A stretch of DNA of 64,000 nucleotides from Pseudomonadota bacterium (GTDB lineage: Bacteria > Desulfobacterota > Desulfovibrionia > Desulfovibrionales > Desulfovibrionaceae): the NCBI GenBank assembly GCA_023419375.1, contig JAEZYD010000060.1, positions 35,487 through 99,486 of the forward strand. The letters are read 5' to 3'. Shown piece after piece: positions 8,045 through 17,274 of this stretch (the stretch's first letter is position 1; the number at the start of each line of letters is the position of its first letter). The notes under the pieces were generated by a model, which was not told where the DNA came from, did no database searches, and saw nothing but the letters and a program-made list of their open reading frames with translations. A program made the position numbers and the translations under genes.

Positions 8045-9190
8045 TTATTTGGGTGTAACTTCGCCCACGTAAACGCGCTTGCCATCTTTGTATTCAATGA
8101 TGCCCACGGGCATTTCTGCGTCATGGGTCTTGTTGATGCTCAGCAGGCCCAGAGCGGTGGGCAGATCCTTGGTTTCTGCCAGGGCCTTGGCAATGGCCTT
8201 GGGATCAGAAGAGTTGGCGCGCTTGATGGCGTCAAGGATCAGGAAATAGGTGTTGTAGCCAAGAGCGCCGTTAACGTTGGTTTCCTTGTCAGGATAGGCG
8301 GCCTTCCAGGCTTCGGTGAAGCGCTTGGCTTCTGCGCTCATGTTGGGCATGGCGGGGTCGTAGGGGAAGGTGGTGTGCAGGAAGCCTTCCGCAGCCTTGC
8401 CGCCCAGCTTGAGGGTGTCGGGGTTGTCCATGGCGTCCGCGCCCATGAGGCGGAACTTGGCGCCCAGTTCGCGGGCCTGCTTCATGATGATGGCGCCTTC
8501 AGCAAAGTAGGCGGGCATGAAAACGATGTCAGGCTTTTTGGCAATGAGTTCGGTCAGCTGGGCGGTGAAGTCCTGATCGCCGGAGCTGTACTTGAGGGTA
8601 GCCACGATTTCGCCGCCGAGCTTCTTGAAATCGCGGGTAAAGAAGCTGGAGAGGCCCACGGCGTAGTCGCTGGTCATGTCCATGAGCACGGCGGCCTTGC
8701 GGAAGCCGAGGGTTTCATAGGCATAGGTAGCGGCGGCAGCGCCCTGATAAGGATCAATGAAGCAGGCGCGGAAGTAGTACTTCTTGCCCTGGGTCACGAG
8801 GGGGTTGGTGCAGGAGGTGCCCACGCCAGGAACAGCGGCCTTTTCAGCCACTTCGGCGCCGGCCATGGCCAGCGAGGAACCGTAGGTGCCGATAAGGGCC
8901 ACGACTTTGTCGCGTTCCACAAGGCGCTTCACGGCGTTGGCAGATTCGACCTTGTCAGACTTGTTGTCAACCACCACCAGTTCAACGGGGCGGTCAAGAA
9001 CCTTGGGCATTTCCTTATGGGCGAGACGCACGCCCTCAAGTTCGAGCTGGCCGCCAAAGGCATTCTGCCCGGTCAGGGGAAGGTACACGCCGATTTTGAT
9101 GGGACCGGCATCAGCGGCAAGCGCCTGGCCAGCAACGCCGAAGGTCAGCGCCAGACCAGCCAGCGCGGCAAGAAATTTACCCAGTTTCAT
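8045..9190 (-). CDS. livK: Branched-chain amino-acid-binding periplasmic protein
   Basis: The 381-residue protein has a signal peptide (MKLGKFLAALAGLALTFGVAGQALA) and begins its mature part with DAGPIKIGVYLPLTGQNAFGG, the typical start of type I periplasmic binding proteins of the Leu/Ile/Val family (Peripla_BP_6). It captures the amino acid and delivers it to LivHM. It is the first gene of the liv operon, with its own promoter just upstream. Substrate range (leucine-type or other amino acids) cannot be read from the sequence. Confidence 0.93.
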   Translation of the reverse strand: MKLGKFLAALAGLALTFGVAGQALAADAGPIKIGVYLPLTGQNAFGGQLELEGVRLAHKEMPKVLDRPVELVVVDNKSDKVESANAVKRLVERDKVVALIGTYGSSLAMAGAEVAEKAAVPGVGTSCTNPLVTQGKKYYFRACFIDPYQGAAAATYAYETLGFRKAAVLMDMTSDYAVGLSSFFTRDFKKLGGEIVATLKYSSGDQDFTAQLTELIAKKPDIVFMPAYFAEGAIIMKQARELGAKFRLMGADAMDNPDTLKLGGKAAEGFLHTTFPYDPAMPNMSAEAKRFTEAWKAAYPDKETNVNGALGYNTYFLILDAIKRANSSDPKAIAKALAETKDLPTALGLLSINKTHDAEMPVGIIEYKDGKRVYVGEVTPK

Positions 9191-9252
9191 CCTAACCCTC
9201 CAAAGGTTGTGCGTTCAGAGCGGCCTGTTCACTTATGGGCCGGTCGCTCCCT

Positions 9253-9281
9253 ACTATACCCGAGTTGCCGCCGGGCTGCAA
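9253..9281 (-). promoter_or_regulatory. Sigma-70 promoter of the liv operon
   Basis: On the minus strand TTGCAG (9281-9276), 17 nt and TATAGT (9258-9253) lie about 60 nt before the livK start codon. Confidence 0.65.
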
Positions 9282-9307
9282 TTGTAATTAGCCGTACTTA
9301 CGGCAAC

Positions 9308-11122
9308 TCATAGACAACACGCGGCATAACGCGCAAAAAGGCGCGCGTCCGGCCTTGAGAACCTGTCCCACTCTGCCGTGAGGGCAAGACCGGGAACAAT
9401 GGCCCTGACCACCGGGATATCAAAATCCTTGCGGGTCAGATCCACATAGAGAGGAGTTCTGCCGTGCGCCGACAGCACAGCCTCTAACAGGCGGCGGTTG
9501 GCGCGGGGGGAGGGCAGGCTGTAATCCGGCAAATCCTCTAACACACGAACGGGCAGTCCCGCTAGTCCTGAAGCTGAAGGGCATGGCGGCTTGTTTTGCG
9601 CCGTTGAATAGGGCCACGGGGTTTCGGTGAGCGCCGCCAGGGCGGCCCGCGCGCCGCAAAGATTTGCCCCTGTGGCCCGCGCGACAGTGCCGTCGCGCCC
9701 GGTGACAAAACACTGGTACACAGGCAGCCCAAGCTCCGTGGTCAGATCCTGAAACTGCACGCGGATGCCGCAGGCCGCGTAGTCGTCAAGCAGCGACTGA
9801 ATGAGCTGATCGCGACTGCGCAGCATAAAGCAGCGCGTGCGGCTGTAAGGAGTTGTGGCCTCGGCGTCGCGTTCGGAGATTTCCGTAAGGGCGGCAACCA
9901 CAGCTTCATCCATAATATTGCCAGATGCAAGACCGGTGGAGCCGCCAGCAATAAACAGGGCCTGCTCGTCCAGATTGCAAAACAGAAAAACCGCCTGCGC
10001 AGGTACAAGAACAGTCGCGCCGGCCGCGTCAGTGGCAGGGAGCCAGTGCAGAGGGGCATCAGTATAGGGAGCTTCCAGTGGCAGCAGATTGGGGTCGAGC
10101 GCCGCTCTGCCCTGCTCCGCCAGCTCGGAAAAACGCGCAAGCGTCAGGGGCAGTTCTGCTTTGCGGCCAAGGATTGTTCCGGCATGGGCGGCAGTGCCGT
10201 CCCCCGGCCCAACGCTCACATAGGTGCTGGCGCGTTCCACAATTTCCATGGCATAGGATGCGCGGGCCGCTGCCAGGGACAGGCCGCGCCCGTAGGCCGT
10301 GGCCTTGCCCCGCAAGGTGTGGCGCACGGAACCGCTTGTTACGGCAATATCCACCTGCCAGCCGCGCAGCAGCGCAATGGGCGAAAGTGAGGCTTCATGG
10401 CGCATTTCCGGGCCATCCACAACGCCGTTTTCCATCAGCGCGTCCACGGCGCGAAGGTAAGTTTCCTGCGCCGGAGGCCGCTGCCAGGGGTCCCATGCTT
10501 CGGCCTTGAGTTTTTCGTGCTGTCGGACCAGCGCGTCTGCATGCTCCGCCATGCGCTGGGCTGTGGCATCAAGCAGTTCCCCGCTAAAGAGGGGGGGAAT
10601 GCCAGACTCGTCCGGGCGCGGCAGGGAATGATGTTCGCAGATATTGGCGCGGAACAGGGCGCTCCAGGCCGCGGCAATGGTGTGGTCAGGCAGGGTCGCA
10701 GCCCGCAGATACACGGCGGGGCTGTAGGCTGCCAGCCGCTCTGCGGCATCAGGCGGAAAGGACGTGCAAAAACCTTGGCCCTTTTCTGACGATTCCGCGC
10801 CGAGCAAGGCGCACTCAGCCAGCAGGGCCGCCAGCACTGGACGGGTAAACCTGTTGCTGGCCGCATCATAGCAACTGGCAGCCAGAAGGTTCAGCTCATC
10901 GTGCGCCTTGCCTGCGAGAAGCTTTAGCAGATGCAGGTGCAAAAAGTCGTCCATCGGCGCGGCTTTAAGCCGTTCCAAAGCATGGTCAAAATCCAGATCT
11001 TCAGGCGGAACACAGGAAAAATAGCCGGTAGTGGCCTGCGTCTGCTCATGGGTGTAGGCATAATCCAGCATCGGCAACACATCAGATGCGGAAGAAAATT
11101 TTGAAGTATTGTCGTTTTCCAT
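9308..11122 (-). CDS. YcaO-domain protein with an unrelated N-terminal third
   Basis: The 604-residue protein starts at MENDNTSK (ATG 11122). I rejected a longer in-frame start at 11251 because it lies inside the rpsI terminator. Roughly residues 1-220 are helical and not recognisable. The rest is a YcaO-type ATP-dependent cyclodehydratase fold: the motif ALTEISERDAEAT carries the ExxER ATP/Mg site, and a YcaO-like Pro-rich stretch (TPWPYS) follows. YcaO enzymes activate amide backbones with ATP in thiazoline/oxazoline or thioamide formation; E. coli YcaO itself helps RimO modify ribosomal protein S12. No precursor peptide, TfuA, McbC-like or E1-like partner is adjacent. It lies alone between ribosomal genes and the liv operon, and its target is unknown. 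Confidence 0.82.
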   Translation of the reverse strand: MENDNTSKFSSASDVLPMLDYAYTHEQTQATTGYFSCVPPEDLDFDHALERLKAAPMDDFLHLHLLKLLAGKAHDELNLLAASCYDAASNRFTRPVLAALLAECALLGAESSEKGQGFCTSFPPDAAERLAAYSPAVYLRAATLPDHTIAAAWSALFRANICEHHSLPRPDESGIPPLFSGELLDATAQRMAEHADALVRQHEKLKAEAWDPWQRPPAQETYLRAVDALMENGVVDGPEMRHEASLSPIALLRGWQVDIAVTSGSVRHTLRGKATAYGRGLSLAAARASYAMEIVERASTYVSVGPGDGTAAHAGTILGRKAELPLTLARFSELAEQGRAALDPNLLPLEAPYTDAPLHWLPATDAAGATVLVPAQAVFLFCNLDEQALFIAGGSTGLASGNIMDEAVVAALTEISERDAEATTPYSRTRCFMLRSRDQLIQSLLDDYAACGIRVQFQDLTTELGLPVYQCFVTGRDGTVARATGANLCGARAALAALTETPWPYSTAQNKPPCPSASGLAGLPVRVLEDLPDYSLPSPRANRRLLEAVLSAHGRTPLYVDLTRKDFDIPVVRAIVPGLALTAEWDRFSRPDARLFARYAACCL

Positions 11123-11213
11123 AACACCACCACAGATGCGGCACTCCGCAGAGCAGCCGGGATTGGAGCAAGAGCGCCCGGGCATTCCTACAAAACTGCT
11201 CGGGAACTCCGCC

Positions 11214-11280
11214 AAAAAAAGCGGGCCGACATGCGACCCGCTCAAAGGCAAAGAGGAAGCCCTCCCATAGAGAGGGCTTC
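11214..11280 (-). terminator. Tandem stem-loops ending the rplM-rpsI operon
   Basis: The first stem (GAAGCCCTC and GAGGGCTTC, 11280-11256) lies just after the rpsI stop. The second (GAGCGGG and CCCGCT, 11244-11221) is followed by seven T residues on the minus strand. The second is a classical intrinsic terminator. Confidence 0.8.
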
Positions 11281-11292
11281 CATAAAGGCATA

Positions 11293-11685
11293 TTAACGCT
11301 TGGAGTACTGGTACCGGGCGCGGGCAGCGCGCAGGCCGTACTTTTTACGTTCTTTCTTGCGGGCATCGCGGGTAAGGAAGCCAGCTTTCTTGAGCATGGG
11401 GCGCAGGGCCGGGTCAACCAGAAGCAGCGCACGGGAAATACCGTGGCGCACGGCTTCGGCCTGACCGGTAACGCCGCCGCCAGCAACGTTCACGCGGATG
11501 TCAAACTTGTCGGACAGCTTGGCAAGAACCAGGGGCTGACGGATGATCATCTGCAGGGTCTTGCGAGGAAAATAATCCTCAAAGTTGCGGCCGTTCACCG
11601 TGATGCCGCCGGAACCGGCGTAGATGCGGGTACGGGCCGTAGCGGTCTTGCGGCGGCCAGTGCCGTATTCAAATTTCTCGCTCAT
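11293..11685 (-). CDS. rpsI: 30S ribosomal protein S9
   Basis: The 130-residue protein begins MSEKFEYGTGRRKTATART and ends RYQYSKR; the SKR tail is the invariant C-terminus of S9 that reaches the tRNA in the P site. It has the internal GGGVTGQAEAVRHGISRALL motif. It directly follows rplM, the conserved L13-S9 pair. Confidence 0.98.
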   Translation of the reverse strand: MSEKFEYGTGRRKTATARTRIYAGSGGITVNGRNFEDYFPRKTLQMIIRQPLVLAKLSDKFDIRVNVAGGGVTGQAEAVRHGISRALLLVDPALRPMLKKAGFLTRDARKKERKKYGLRAARARYQYSKR

Positions 11686-11698
11686 GGCTCTTTACTCC

Positions 11699-12133
11699 TT
11701 AATGCGGCAGCGTCAGCGGCTGGGGATTCTGGGCCGTATGCGGATGTTCGGTCCCGGCGTAAATCTTCAGTTTCTTCAGCATGGCGCGGCCCAGACGATT
11801 CTTGGGCAGCATGCCTCGCACCGCAGCGGTCAGCACGCGGGCGGGCTTGTCGGCCAGCATGTCGCCGAGTTGGGTGGTCTTGAGGCCGCCCACCCAGCCA
11901 GAGTGCCGGTAGTACTTTTTGTCAGTCATCTTTTTACCGGTAACTTTAATCTTTTCGCAGTTAACAACCACGATAAAGTCACCGTTATCCATATGGGGAG
12001 CGAATTCGGGCTTATGTTTGCCGCGCAGGCGGTGGGCTATCTGGCTGGCCAGACGACCGAGCACCTGATCCTGAGCGTCAACCACGAACCATTCACGGTT
12101 GATGTCTTTGGGGGTGGGGCTGAACGTCTTCAT
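11699..12133 (-). CDS. rplM: 50S ribosomal protein L13
   Basis: The 144-residue protein reads MKTFSPTPKDINREWFVVDA and contains RLASQIAHRLRGKHKPEF and VRGMLPKNRLGRAMLKKLKIY, all diagnostic of L13, an early-assembling large-subunit protein. It is the first gene of the rplM-rpsI operon with 13 nt to rpsI. Confidence 0.98.
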   Translation of the reverse strand: MKTFSPTPKDINREWFVVDAQDQVLGRLASQIAHRLRGKHKPEFAPHMDNGDFIVVVNCEKIKVTGKKMTDKKYYRHSGWVGGLKTTQLGDMLADKPARVLTAAVRGMLPKNRLGRAMLKKLKIYAGTEHPHTAQNPQPLTLPH

Positions 12134-12244
12134 CGGAGTGACTCCTCACATCTGCAAATATCAGCGGCCATAACGGCAGCAAAAAGATCCGTTGCGCGAT
12201 GTGCCGTCGAACGGGATGACGACAATATCGCAGTAAAGGCAGCT

Positions 12245-12273
12245 TCAATACTATAAACGCCAATAGCTGTCAA
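12245..12273 (-). promoter_or_regulatory. Sigma-70 promoter of rplM-rpsI
   Basis: On the minus strand a perfect TTGACA (12273-12268) is followed after 17 nt by TATTGA (12250-12245), 112 nt upstream of the rplM start. The leader could hold an autoregulatory site, but no specific structure was assigned. Confidence 0.7.
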
Positions 12274-12501
12274 GCATTCATCCCCATTGGGGACAAAAAA
12301 CTGACGACTCTGACGGTACACCGCAGCACCAGAACTCGCAGGCTGCATGCGCAACCGCTCATCTCAATCGGGGCGCGACCTCACATGCCCTTGGCATATG
12401 CGGCTTTTTCCCGGCAACAGCGTTGAAGCTCTTGAGCTTTACCCCACTCCGCCCTATAGTGCAAACTGTTTTTTGCGCAGCCATTTTTGGGGAGGCTTTT
12501 C

Positions 12502-13740
12502 ATGCCTGTAATTCGCAAGAATCTTCTACAGCTTATTTTTTCCGGCGCGTACCTGTTACGCTGGAATGACAAGCTGCGGCCAGTGGAACTGCTTGAAATT
12601 GACAAGCAGGCCCACAAAATGCTCCTGGCCTGCGTGCTCTGGCACGAAAACTCCCGCCACATGACAGACCCGGAACGCACGGCGCTTGCAACAGAAATCA
12701 TTGAAGGCGGGCTGTTTGATTATTTCTACCGGCTCATCATCACAGACATCAAGCCTCCCATCTACTATAGAATCAAGGAAAACCCCGAGCAGTTCCGCCA
12801 GTTGACCGAGCACGTGCTCGACAGGCTTGAGCCTTCGCTTGCGCCCCTTGGCCCCTTTTGGGAACGCATGCGCGAGTGGCACACCAGCCCGGATGACGAC
12901 ACGCTTGCGCGCCGCATTCTTACTGCTGCCCACCTCTTTGCCTCGCAGTGGGAATTCAGGCTCATAGAGCCGCTCAACGCGCCGTTTGACGATGAAATGG
13001 GCGACATAGGCCAGTCGTTTCCCGACCGGCTGGATACGTTCACGGATTTGCGCGGCCTTGCCTCCATGCGCAGCCAGGGCACGGCCCTCTCGCGCCTTGC
13101 CAACCTGTGCGGGCAGCTGCGCTTTCAGGTGCGCTGGACGCAGGCCCCGCGCATTCCGGCCACGTCTGTTCTCGGGCACATGTTTATTGTGGCCAGCTAC
13201 GCCTACTGTTTCAGCCTTGCCGTCGATGCCTGCCCCGCGCGCGCCAACAACAACTTTTTTTGCGGATTGTTCCACGATCTGCCGGAAGTGCTCACCCGCG
13301 ACATTATCTCGCCGGTCAAGCAGTCCATTTCAGACCTGCCCAAAATCATCAAGGAATACGAGGATAAAGAGCTGGAACGGCGCGTGTATGGCCCCTTGCG
13401 CGCCGAGGGCTTCACCTCCCTGGTGGAGCGCATTGAATACTACCTTGGCGCGGCTGTCGGTTCCGAATTTCAGGAATGCGTGCGCGAAAACGGCATTGTT
13501 CGCGCCGTTGAGGGCTTTCAGGCTCTTGCCGCATGCAACCGGGACGATCTGGACCCCAAGGACGGCCAGCTTGTTAAGGTCTGCGACAATCTGGCGGCTT
13601 TTCTGGAGGCGCACAGTTCCATCCGCAACGGCGTGTCCTCCCCCCACCTGCTGGAAGCCCGCGTGCGCCTGCTGAACCGCCTGCGCGAAAGTTCACCCAA
13701 TGTGCTGGGGCTGGATGCCCTGCTTGCCGACTTTGATTAA
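12502..13740 (+). CDS. HD-domain protein, YfbR-like phosphohydrolase family
   Basis: The start at MPVIRKNLLQ (ATG 12502) is supported by GGGGAGG at 12489-12495; the TTG five codons upstream overlaps that ribosome site. The protein is 412 residues. A metal-binding HD core is visible in the second half: GHMFIVASYAYCFSLAVDA followed by FFCGLFHDLPEVLTRDI, where HD plus the PEVLTRD sequence resembles the YfbR-type 5'-nucleotidase group. The N-terminal 200 residues carry a WHENSRHMTDPER segment with further histidines. It probably hydrolyses a phosphorylated nucleotide, but the substrate is unknown. The next gene follows after 13 nt and is likely co-transcribed. Confidence 0.75.
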   Translation: MPVIRKNLLQLIFSGAYLLRWNDKLRPVELLEIDKQAHKMLLACVLWHENSRHMTDPERTALATEIIEGGLFDYFYRLIITDIKPPIYYRIKENPEQFRQLTEHVLDRLEPSLAPLGPFWERMREWHTSPDDDTLARRILTAAHLFASQWEFRLIEPLNAPFDDEMGDIGQSFPDRLDTFTDLRGLASMRSQGTALSRLANLCGQLRFQVRWTQAPRIPATSVLGHMFIVASYAYCFSLAVDACPARANNNFFCGLFHDLPEVLTRDIISPVKQSISDLPKIIKEYEDKELERRVYGPLRAEGFTSLVERIEYYLGAAVGSEFQECVRENGIVRAVEGFQALAACNRDDLDPKDGQLVKVCDNLAAFLEAHSSIRNGVSSPHLLEARVRLLNRLRESSPNVLGLDALLADFD

Positions 13741-13753
13741 CCCACACCCGCCC

Positions 13754-14506
13754 ATGAAAGTTGTTACTCCCCCTGCCCGCTTCGCGGTTTTTCTGCTTAT
13801 GGCGGCAACCCTTGCCTGTCTGCTGCCCGCTGTATTGCCGCGCCCGTGCAATGCGCTTGCCATTTCCAAGGGCTTGTCCTTTTATGCCAATGACCTGGAG
13901 TATTATTACCAGAACCGCCGCGCCGAGACGCTGCCAGGCATTTTGCGCACGTTTGATGCGCAAGGAGTGCTGAAAGACAGCCTCAAGCAGATCATGCTGG
14001 CAACCTTTCTGGCGCAGGTGCTGCGCGATGATCCGTCTGCCCGGCAACGCCTGTTGCCGCCCCAGGCAGGTCTGAGCCGCGATGGACGGCGCACTCTGGC
14101 CTGGATGGCCCATCTTGCGCAATTGCCTGATGAACAAGAGCTGCTTGCCAGCCTGCTGCAACCGGATGAAAAACTGCTGCTTCAGCAAATTCAGCATAGC
14201 CCCGCCCAGTTGATTAACTGGGATATCTATTCTGAAAAATCCGTATTGCAGATGTATTGGGCCGCCTTTATGGCCTCTGGCAGCAATGAATTTCTGGATG
14301 CCATTATCCGCGCGGCCCTGCACTACGCCAAGCTGAATTCAGAAGGGCTGCGCAATGACGACACATTTTCCGGAAGCGCAGCGGCGGCGGCCTCACTGTA
14401 CGACCTCGCCCCAAGGCACCCAGCCGTTCAAGCCCGCCTTGAGCAGTTTCTTAAAAACTGCAACGGGGCAGAAGCTGAAACATTGAAAACAATTCTGCGG
14501 AAATAG
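13754..14506 (+). CDS. Exported protein of unknown function
   Basis: Starting at MKVVTPPARF (ATG 13754) the 250-residue protein begins with a hydrophobic signal sequence (FAVFLLMAATLACLLPAVL) ending near residue 35, so it is exported or membrane-anchored. The rest is helical and Leu/Gln/Ala-rich (LPDEQELLASLLQPDEKLLLQQI) without a motif I recognise. It lies 13 nt after the HD-domain gene, which suggests a shared transcript. No cysteine lipobox is seen. Confidence 0.7.
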   Translation: MKVVTPPARFAVFLLMAATLACLLPAVLPRPCNALAISKGLSFYANDLEYYYQNRRAETLPGILRTFDAQGVLKDSLKQIMLATFLAQVLRDDPSARQRLLPPQAGLSRDGRRTLAWMAHLAQLPDEQELLASLLQPDEKLLLQQIQHSPAQLINWDIYSEKSVLQMYWAAFMASGSNEFLDAIIRAALHYAKLNSEGLRNDDTFSGSAAAAASLYDLAPRHPAVQARLEQFLKNCNGAEAETLKTILRK

Positions 14507-14624
14507 ACCAAGGCGGGAGCACGTTAGCAGAAATATCGCATGGGAACCGGGAGGAGGCGACATGCGCTGCAATCCCTTTTTGCCCTGACAGCCCGGATTG
14601 TGCGGAAAACGCCTACTTCACAAA

Positions 14625-14660
14625 GCAAAGGCTCTGTTCCTCAGGGAACAGAGCCTTTGC
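14625..14660. terminator. Perfect 16-bp stem-loop between convergent genes
   Basis: GCAAAGGCTCTGTTCC, loop TCAG and its exact complement lie between the exported-protein gene (+) and the chemoreceptor gene (-). Both sides end in T-rich sequence, so it probably terminates both transcripts. Confidence 0.75.
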
Positions 14661-14687
14661 GCGTTATGGCGGTTAAGCCGCTGGGGC

Positions 14688-16718
14688 TTAGGCCTTCTTC
14701 ATATGTTCGATAAGATCCATGAGGCTGCGGGCCAGGGCGCGCAGGGATTCCAGTTCCTTCATGGCGACCTGCATGGATTGCGAAGTGCTGGCCGCAATGT
14801 GGTTAACATCGGCGACTGACTTGTTGATTTCTTCGCTGGTGGCGGACTGCTGCTCACTCGCGGCGGCAATGGCCCGCACTTCATCGGCGGTCTGATCCAC
14901 CATGCCGACGATTTCTTTCAGGGCTTCGCCAGACTTGTTGGAATACTCCGTGGCATCAGAAATGTTGCCAACGGCCTTTTCCACCTGCTGAATGCTCTGC
15001 CCGGCGCTTTGCTGGATGGCCGCAATGGCGTTGCCCACATCGGTGGTGGAAGACATGGTCTTTTCCGCCAGTTTGCGCACTTCGTCAGCCACCACGGCAA
15101 AACCGCGCCCGGCCTCGCCCGCACGGGCGGCTTCGATGGCCGCGTTCAGGGCCAGCAGGTTGGTCTGATCCGCGATATCGGAAATAACGCCCATGATCTG
15201 ACTGATGGCCTTGGCGTGGTCGTCCAGCTGGGTCATGCCGTCCCTGAGGGCCTGCGATTGCCGCTGCACTTCCTGAATACCCACTACAGCCCTGGACACA
15301 ATCTCGGAGCCCACCTCTGCCTTGCGCTTGGCGGCGTTGGAGATATCAGACGCCCCACCAGCATTCTTGGCGACTTCAAGCACCGTGGAATTCATTTCTT
15401 CCATGGCGGTTGCGGTTTCCGCCAATCGGCTTGCGGCATGGTCAAGAGCACCGCTGGTGTTTTCCACCTGCTCGGAAATATCATTGATGGAGGCGTTCAG
15501 CTGCCCCACTACCTCTTCTATCTGGGCGGCAGCGCTGATCATACCCTCGCGTTTGGCCTGCTCCGCCTGCGCCTGGGCAACGCGGGCCTCTTCCATGGCG
15601 AGCTTGGCTTCTTCGCCCATCTTGTGGGCTTCCTCGGCCTTTTCGCTGGCATCGCGCACCAGTTTACGCAGATTATCTTCCATTGTGCGCAAGGAATCGG
15701 CCAGTTGGCCCATGTCGTCACGGCTGTATACGTCGAGCTGCGCTTCGTTGTTGCCATCGGCCACAGCCTGCGCATAGGCGGTTATTTTGCGAATGGGGGC
15801 GCTGATCTTGATACCTAAAACCAGGGAAAGAATCAGCTGAAAGACCAGCAGGCCCACGCCAATCCAGATGGAATTGCTTATGGCCACGCGCTCCAGGCGC
15901 TGCAGTTCATCAATGGGCATACCCACAAACCACATACCCACGATTTTGCCATTGGCATCTTTGACCGGCCAGTAGGCAGAATTGTAATCAATACCAAGGA
16001 TGTTGTTATGGGAGTAAACCGTTTCCCCACGCTCAAGCACGGCCTTGAGGATTTCAGGCGATTGCAGCTTGGTGCCGATGGCGCGTTTGCCATCCTCCAT
16101 GGTGATGGTTGTCATGACGCGCGTATCACCCTTGAAAATGGTGACGTTGACGCCAGAAAGCTTTTTGAGCCAATCAAGGTATGCGGGTGTCACAAGCGAG
16201 GTACCAATAGACACGCTGCCCACAATCTTGCCATCGTGCATTACAGGAAAGCTTGCGCGGATGGTGAACGGCACCTCTGTGCCAGCCACCACGGCCACGG
16301 CGGGCTTGCCTGTGAGGGCAATAACCACGGTTTCCTGATTGGTAACGCTGTCGCCGTGCTTTTTGGAATGCCCGCGGCCTATGACTATCCCCTTTTCATC
16401 GGTGATGGTCATAAAATCCGACCCGGCCTTTTTCATCAGCACTGAGCCAAGCTTGACCGCCGCGTCCGTATTTTTTTCAGCGACTGCCTTGGCAAAATCA
16501 TCGTCTTCAGCAATAAGATCAGCGCTTTGTAAAAACTTTTGAGCTGTGGTTTCATTGGCGGAACTGATGACCTGCTGCATCCTTACGATGCCCTTGTTCA
16601 GTTCGTCTTCGATCGGAACTTTCATAAAGTAGATTGAGACAAAAAGCACAACGCCACAGCATGTAATCAGCGCGCCGAATAGCGATCCGACATATGTGTG
16701 CGCAATAGTCCAACGCAT
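14688..16718 (-). CDS. Methyl-accepting chemotaxis protein with a periplasmic Cache-type sensor
   Basis: The start at MRWTIAHTYVGSLFG (ATG 16718) has AAGGAG upstream; a longer in-frame start at 16799 lacks this. The 676-residue receptor has a transmembrane segment near residues 12-33, a roughly 250-residue periplasmic domain with repeated cache-like blocks (DFMTITDEKGIVIGRGH; NSAYWPVKDANGKIVGMWFVG), a second membrane segment (SIWIGVGLLVFQLILSLVLG), a HAMP linker, and a cytoplasmic signalling tip with QTNLLALNAAIEAARAGE. It would control flagellar bias through CheA/CheW. Cache domains of this kind bind small organic acids or amino acids; the ligand is unknown. No che genes are adjacent. Confidence 0.92.
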   Translation of the reverse strand: MRWTIAHTYVGSLFGALITCCGVVLFVSIYFMKVPIEDELNKGIVRMQQVISSANETTAQKFLQSADLIAEDDDFAKAVAEKNTDAAVKLGSVLMKKAGSDFMTITDEKGIVIGRGHSKKHGDSVTNQETVVIALTGKPAVAVVAGTEVPFTIRASFPVMHDGKIVGSVSIGTSLVTPAYLDWLKKLSGVNVTIFKGDTRVMTTITMEDGKRAIGTKLQSPEILKAVLERGETVYSHNNILGIDYNSAYWPVKDANGKIVGMWFVGMPIDELQRLERVAISNSIWIGVGLLVFQLILSLVLGIKISAPIRKITAYAQAVADGNNEAQLDVYSRDDMGQLADSLRTMEDNLRKLVRDASEKAEEAHKMGEEAKLAMEEARVAQAQAEQAKREGMISAAAQIEEVVGQLNASINDISEQVENTSGALDHAASRLAETATAMEEMNSTVLEVAKNAGGASDISNAAKRKAEVGSEIVSRAVVGIQEVQRQSQALRDGMTQLDDHAKAISQIMGVISDIADQTNLLALNAAIEAARAGEAGRGFAVVADEVRKLAEKTMSSTTDVGNAIAAIQQSAGQSIQQVEKAVGNISDATEYSNKSGEALKEIVGMVDQTADEVRAIAAASEQQSATSEEINKSVADVNHIAASTSQSMQVAMKELESLRALARSLMDLIEHMKKA

Positions 16719-17188
16719 GCCATTCTCCTTGCCAGAAACGTCCACCACAAAATTTACCGTATCATAACGCCATGTGGCCGGTGCAGAACCAGCCGCCAAC
16801 GCTCACCCGCTGTGTGCAAAACTCTGCACGGGGCTTACGGCCAGCTTCATTAGAGATTAAGTGATCTTCACTCTCCTTAACGGCATGGTTAAAAAAATTA
16901 ATAGGCCGCAAAGCAAGTTAATTACGAGAAAACGATTTTTCCTGCACAAAACAGATAACGCAAAATATACGTATATAGTATCAGATACTCAAACATGGTC
17001 AATGGGTTCAACTTGTTTGCCTTTTACGTAGAAAAAAATTCACGTTTAAATCTGGAGCGTTAGATCAAGATTACCGCCAAAATACTTGTGAAATTTTTTT
17101 CAATTAGTCAGGCTTTGAGCGTTGCTAACGGCCATTGCCCATTGACGGAAAAAAATGAAAAAAGTTGCAAGTCAGCATTGTACTCAAT
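16719..17188. other. AT-rich intergenic stretch upstream of the chemoreceptor gene
   Basis: No gene is visible in these 470 bases. They contain the chemoreceptor promoter region (a TATGAT on the minus strand near 16765) and homopolymeric A/T runs, but no repeat or structured RNA I can identify. Confidence 0.5.
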
Positions 17189-17254
17189 AAAAAAAGCCCG
17201 TTCCTGCGTCCTCACAGCATTGTGCCATGCATGGGGAGCAAGAACGGGCTTTTG
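17189..17254 (-). terminator. Terminator after trmJ
   Basis: AAAAGCCCGTTC and GAACGGGCTTTT pair across a loop of about 40 nt, with eight T residues following on the minus strand. It lies 20 nt after the trmJ stop codon. Confidence 0.8.
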
Positions 17255-17274
17255 AAAAGCCTGCATAAAAAAAA

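Noticed and set aside
8123..9313. 396-codon plus-strand frame opposite livK
   Set aside because: Gly/His-rich antisense shadow of a well-conserved binding protein.
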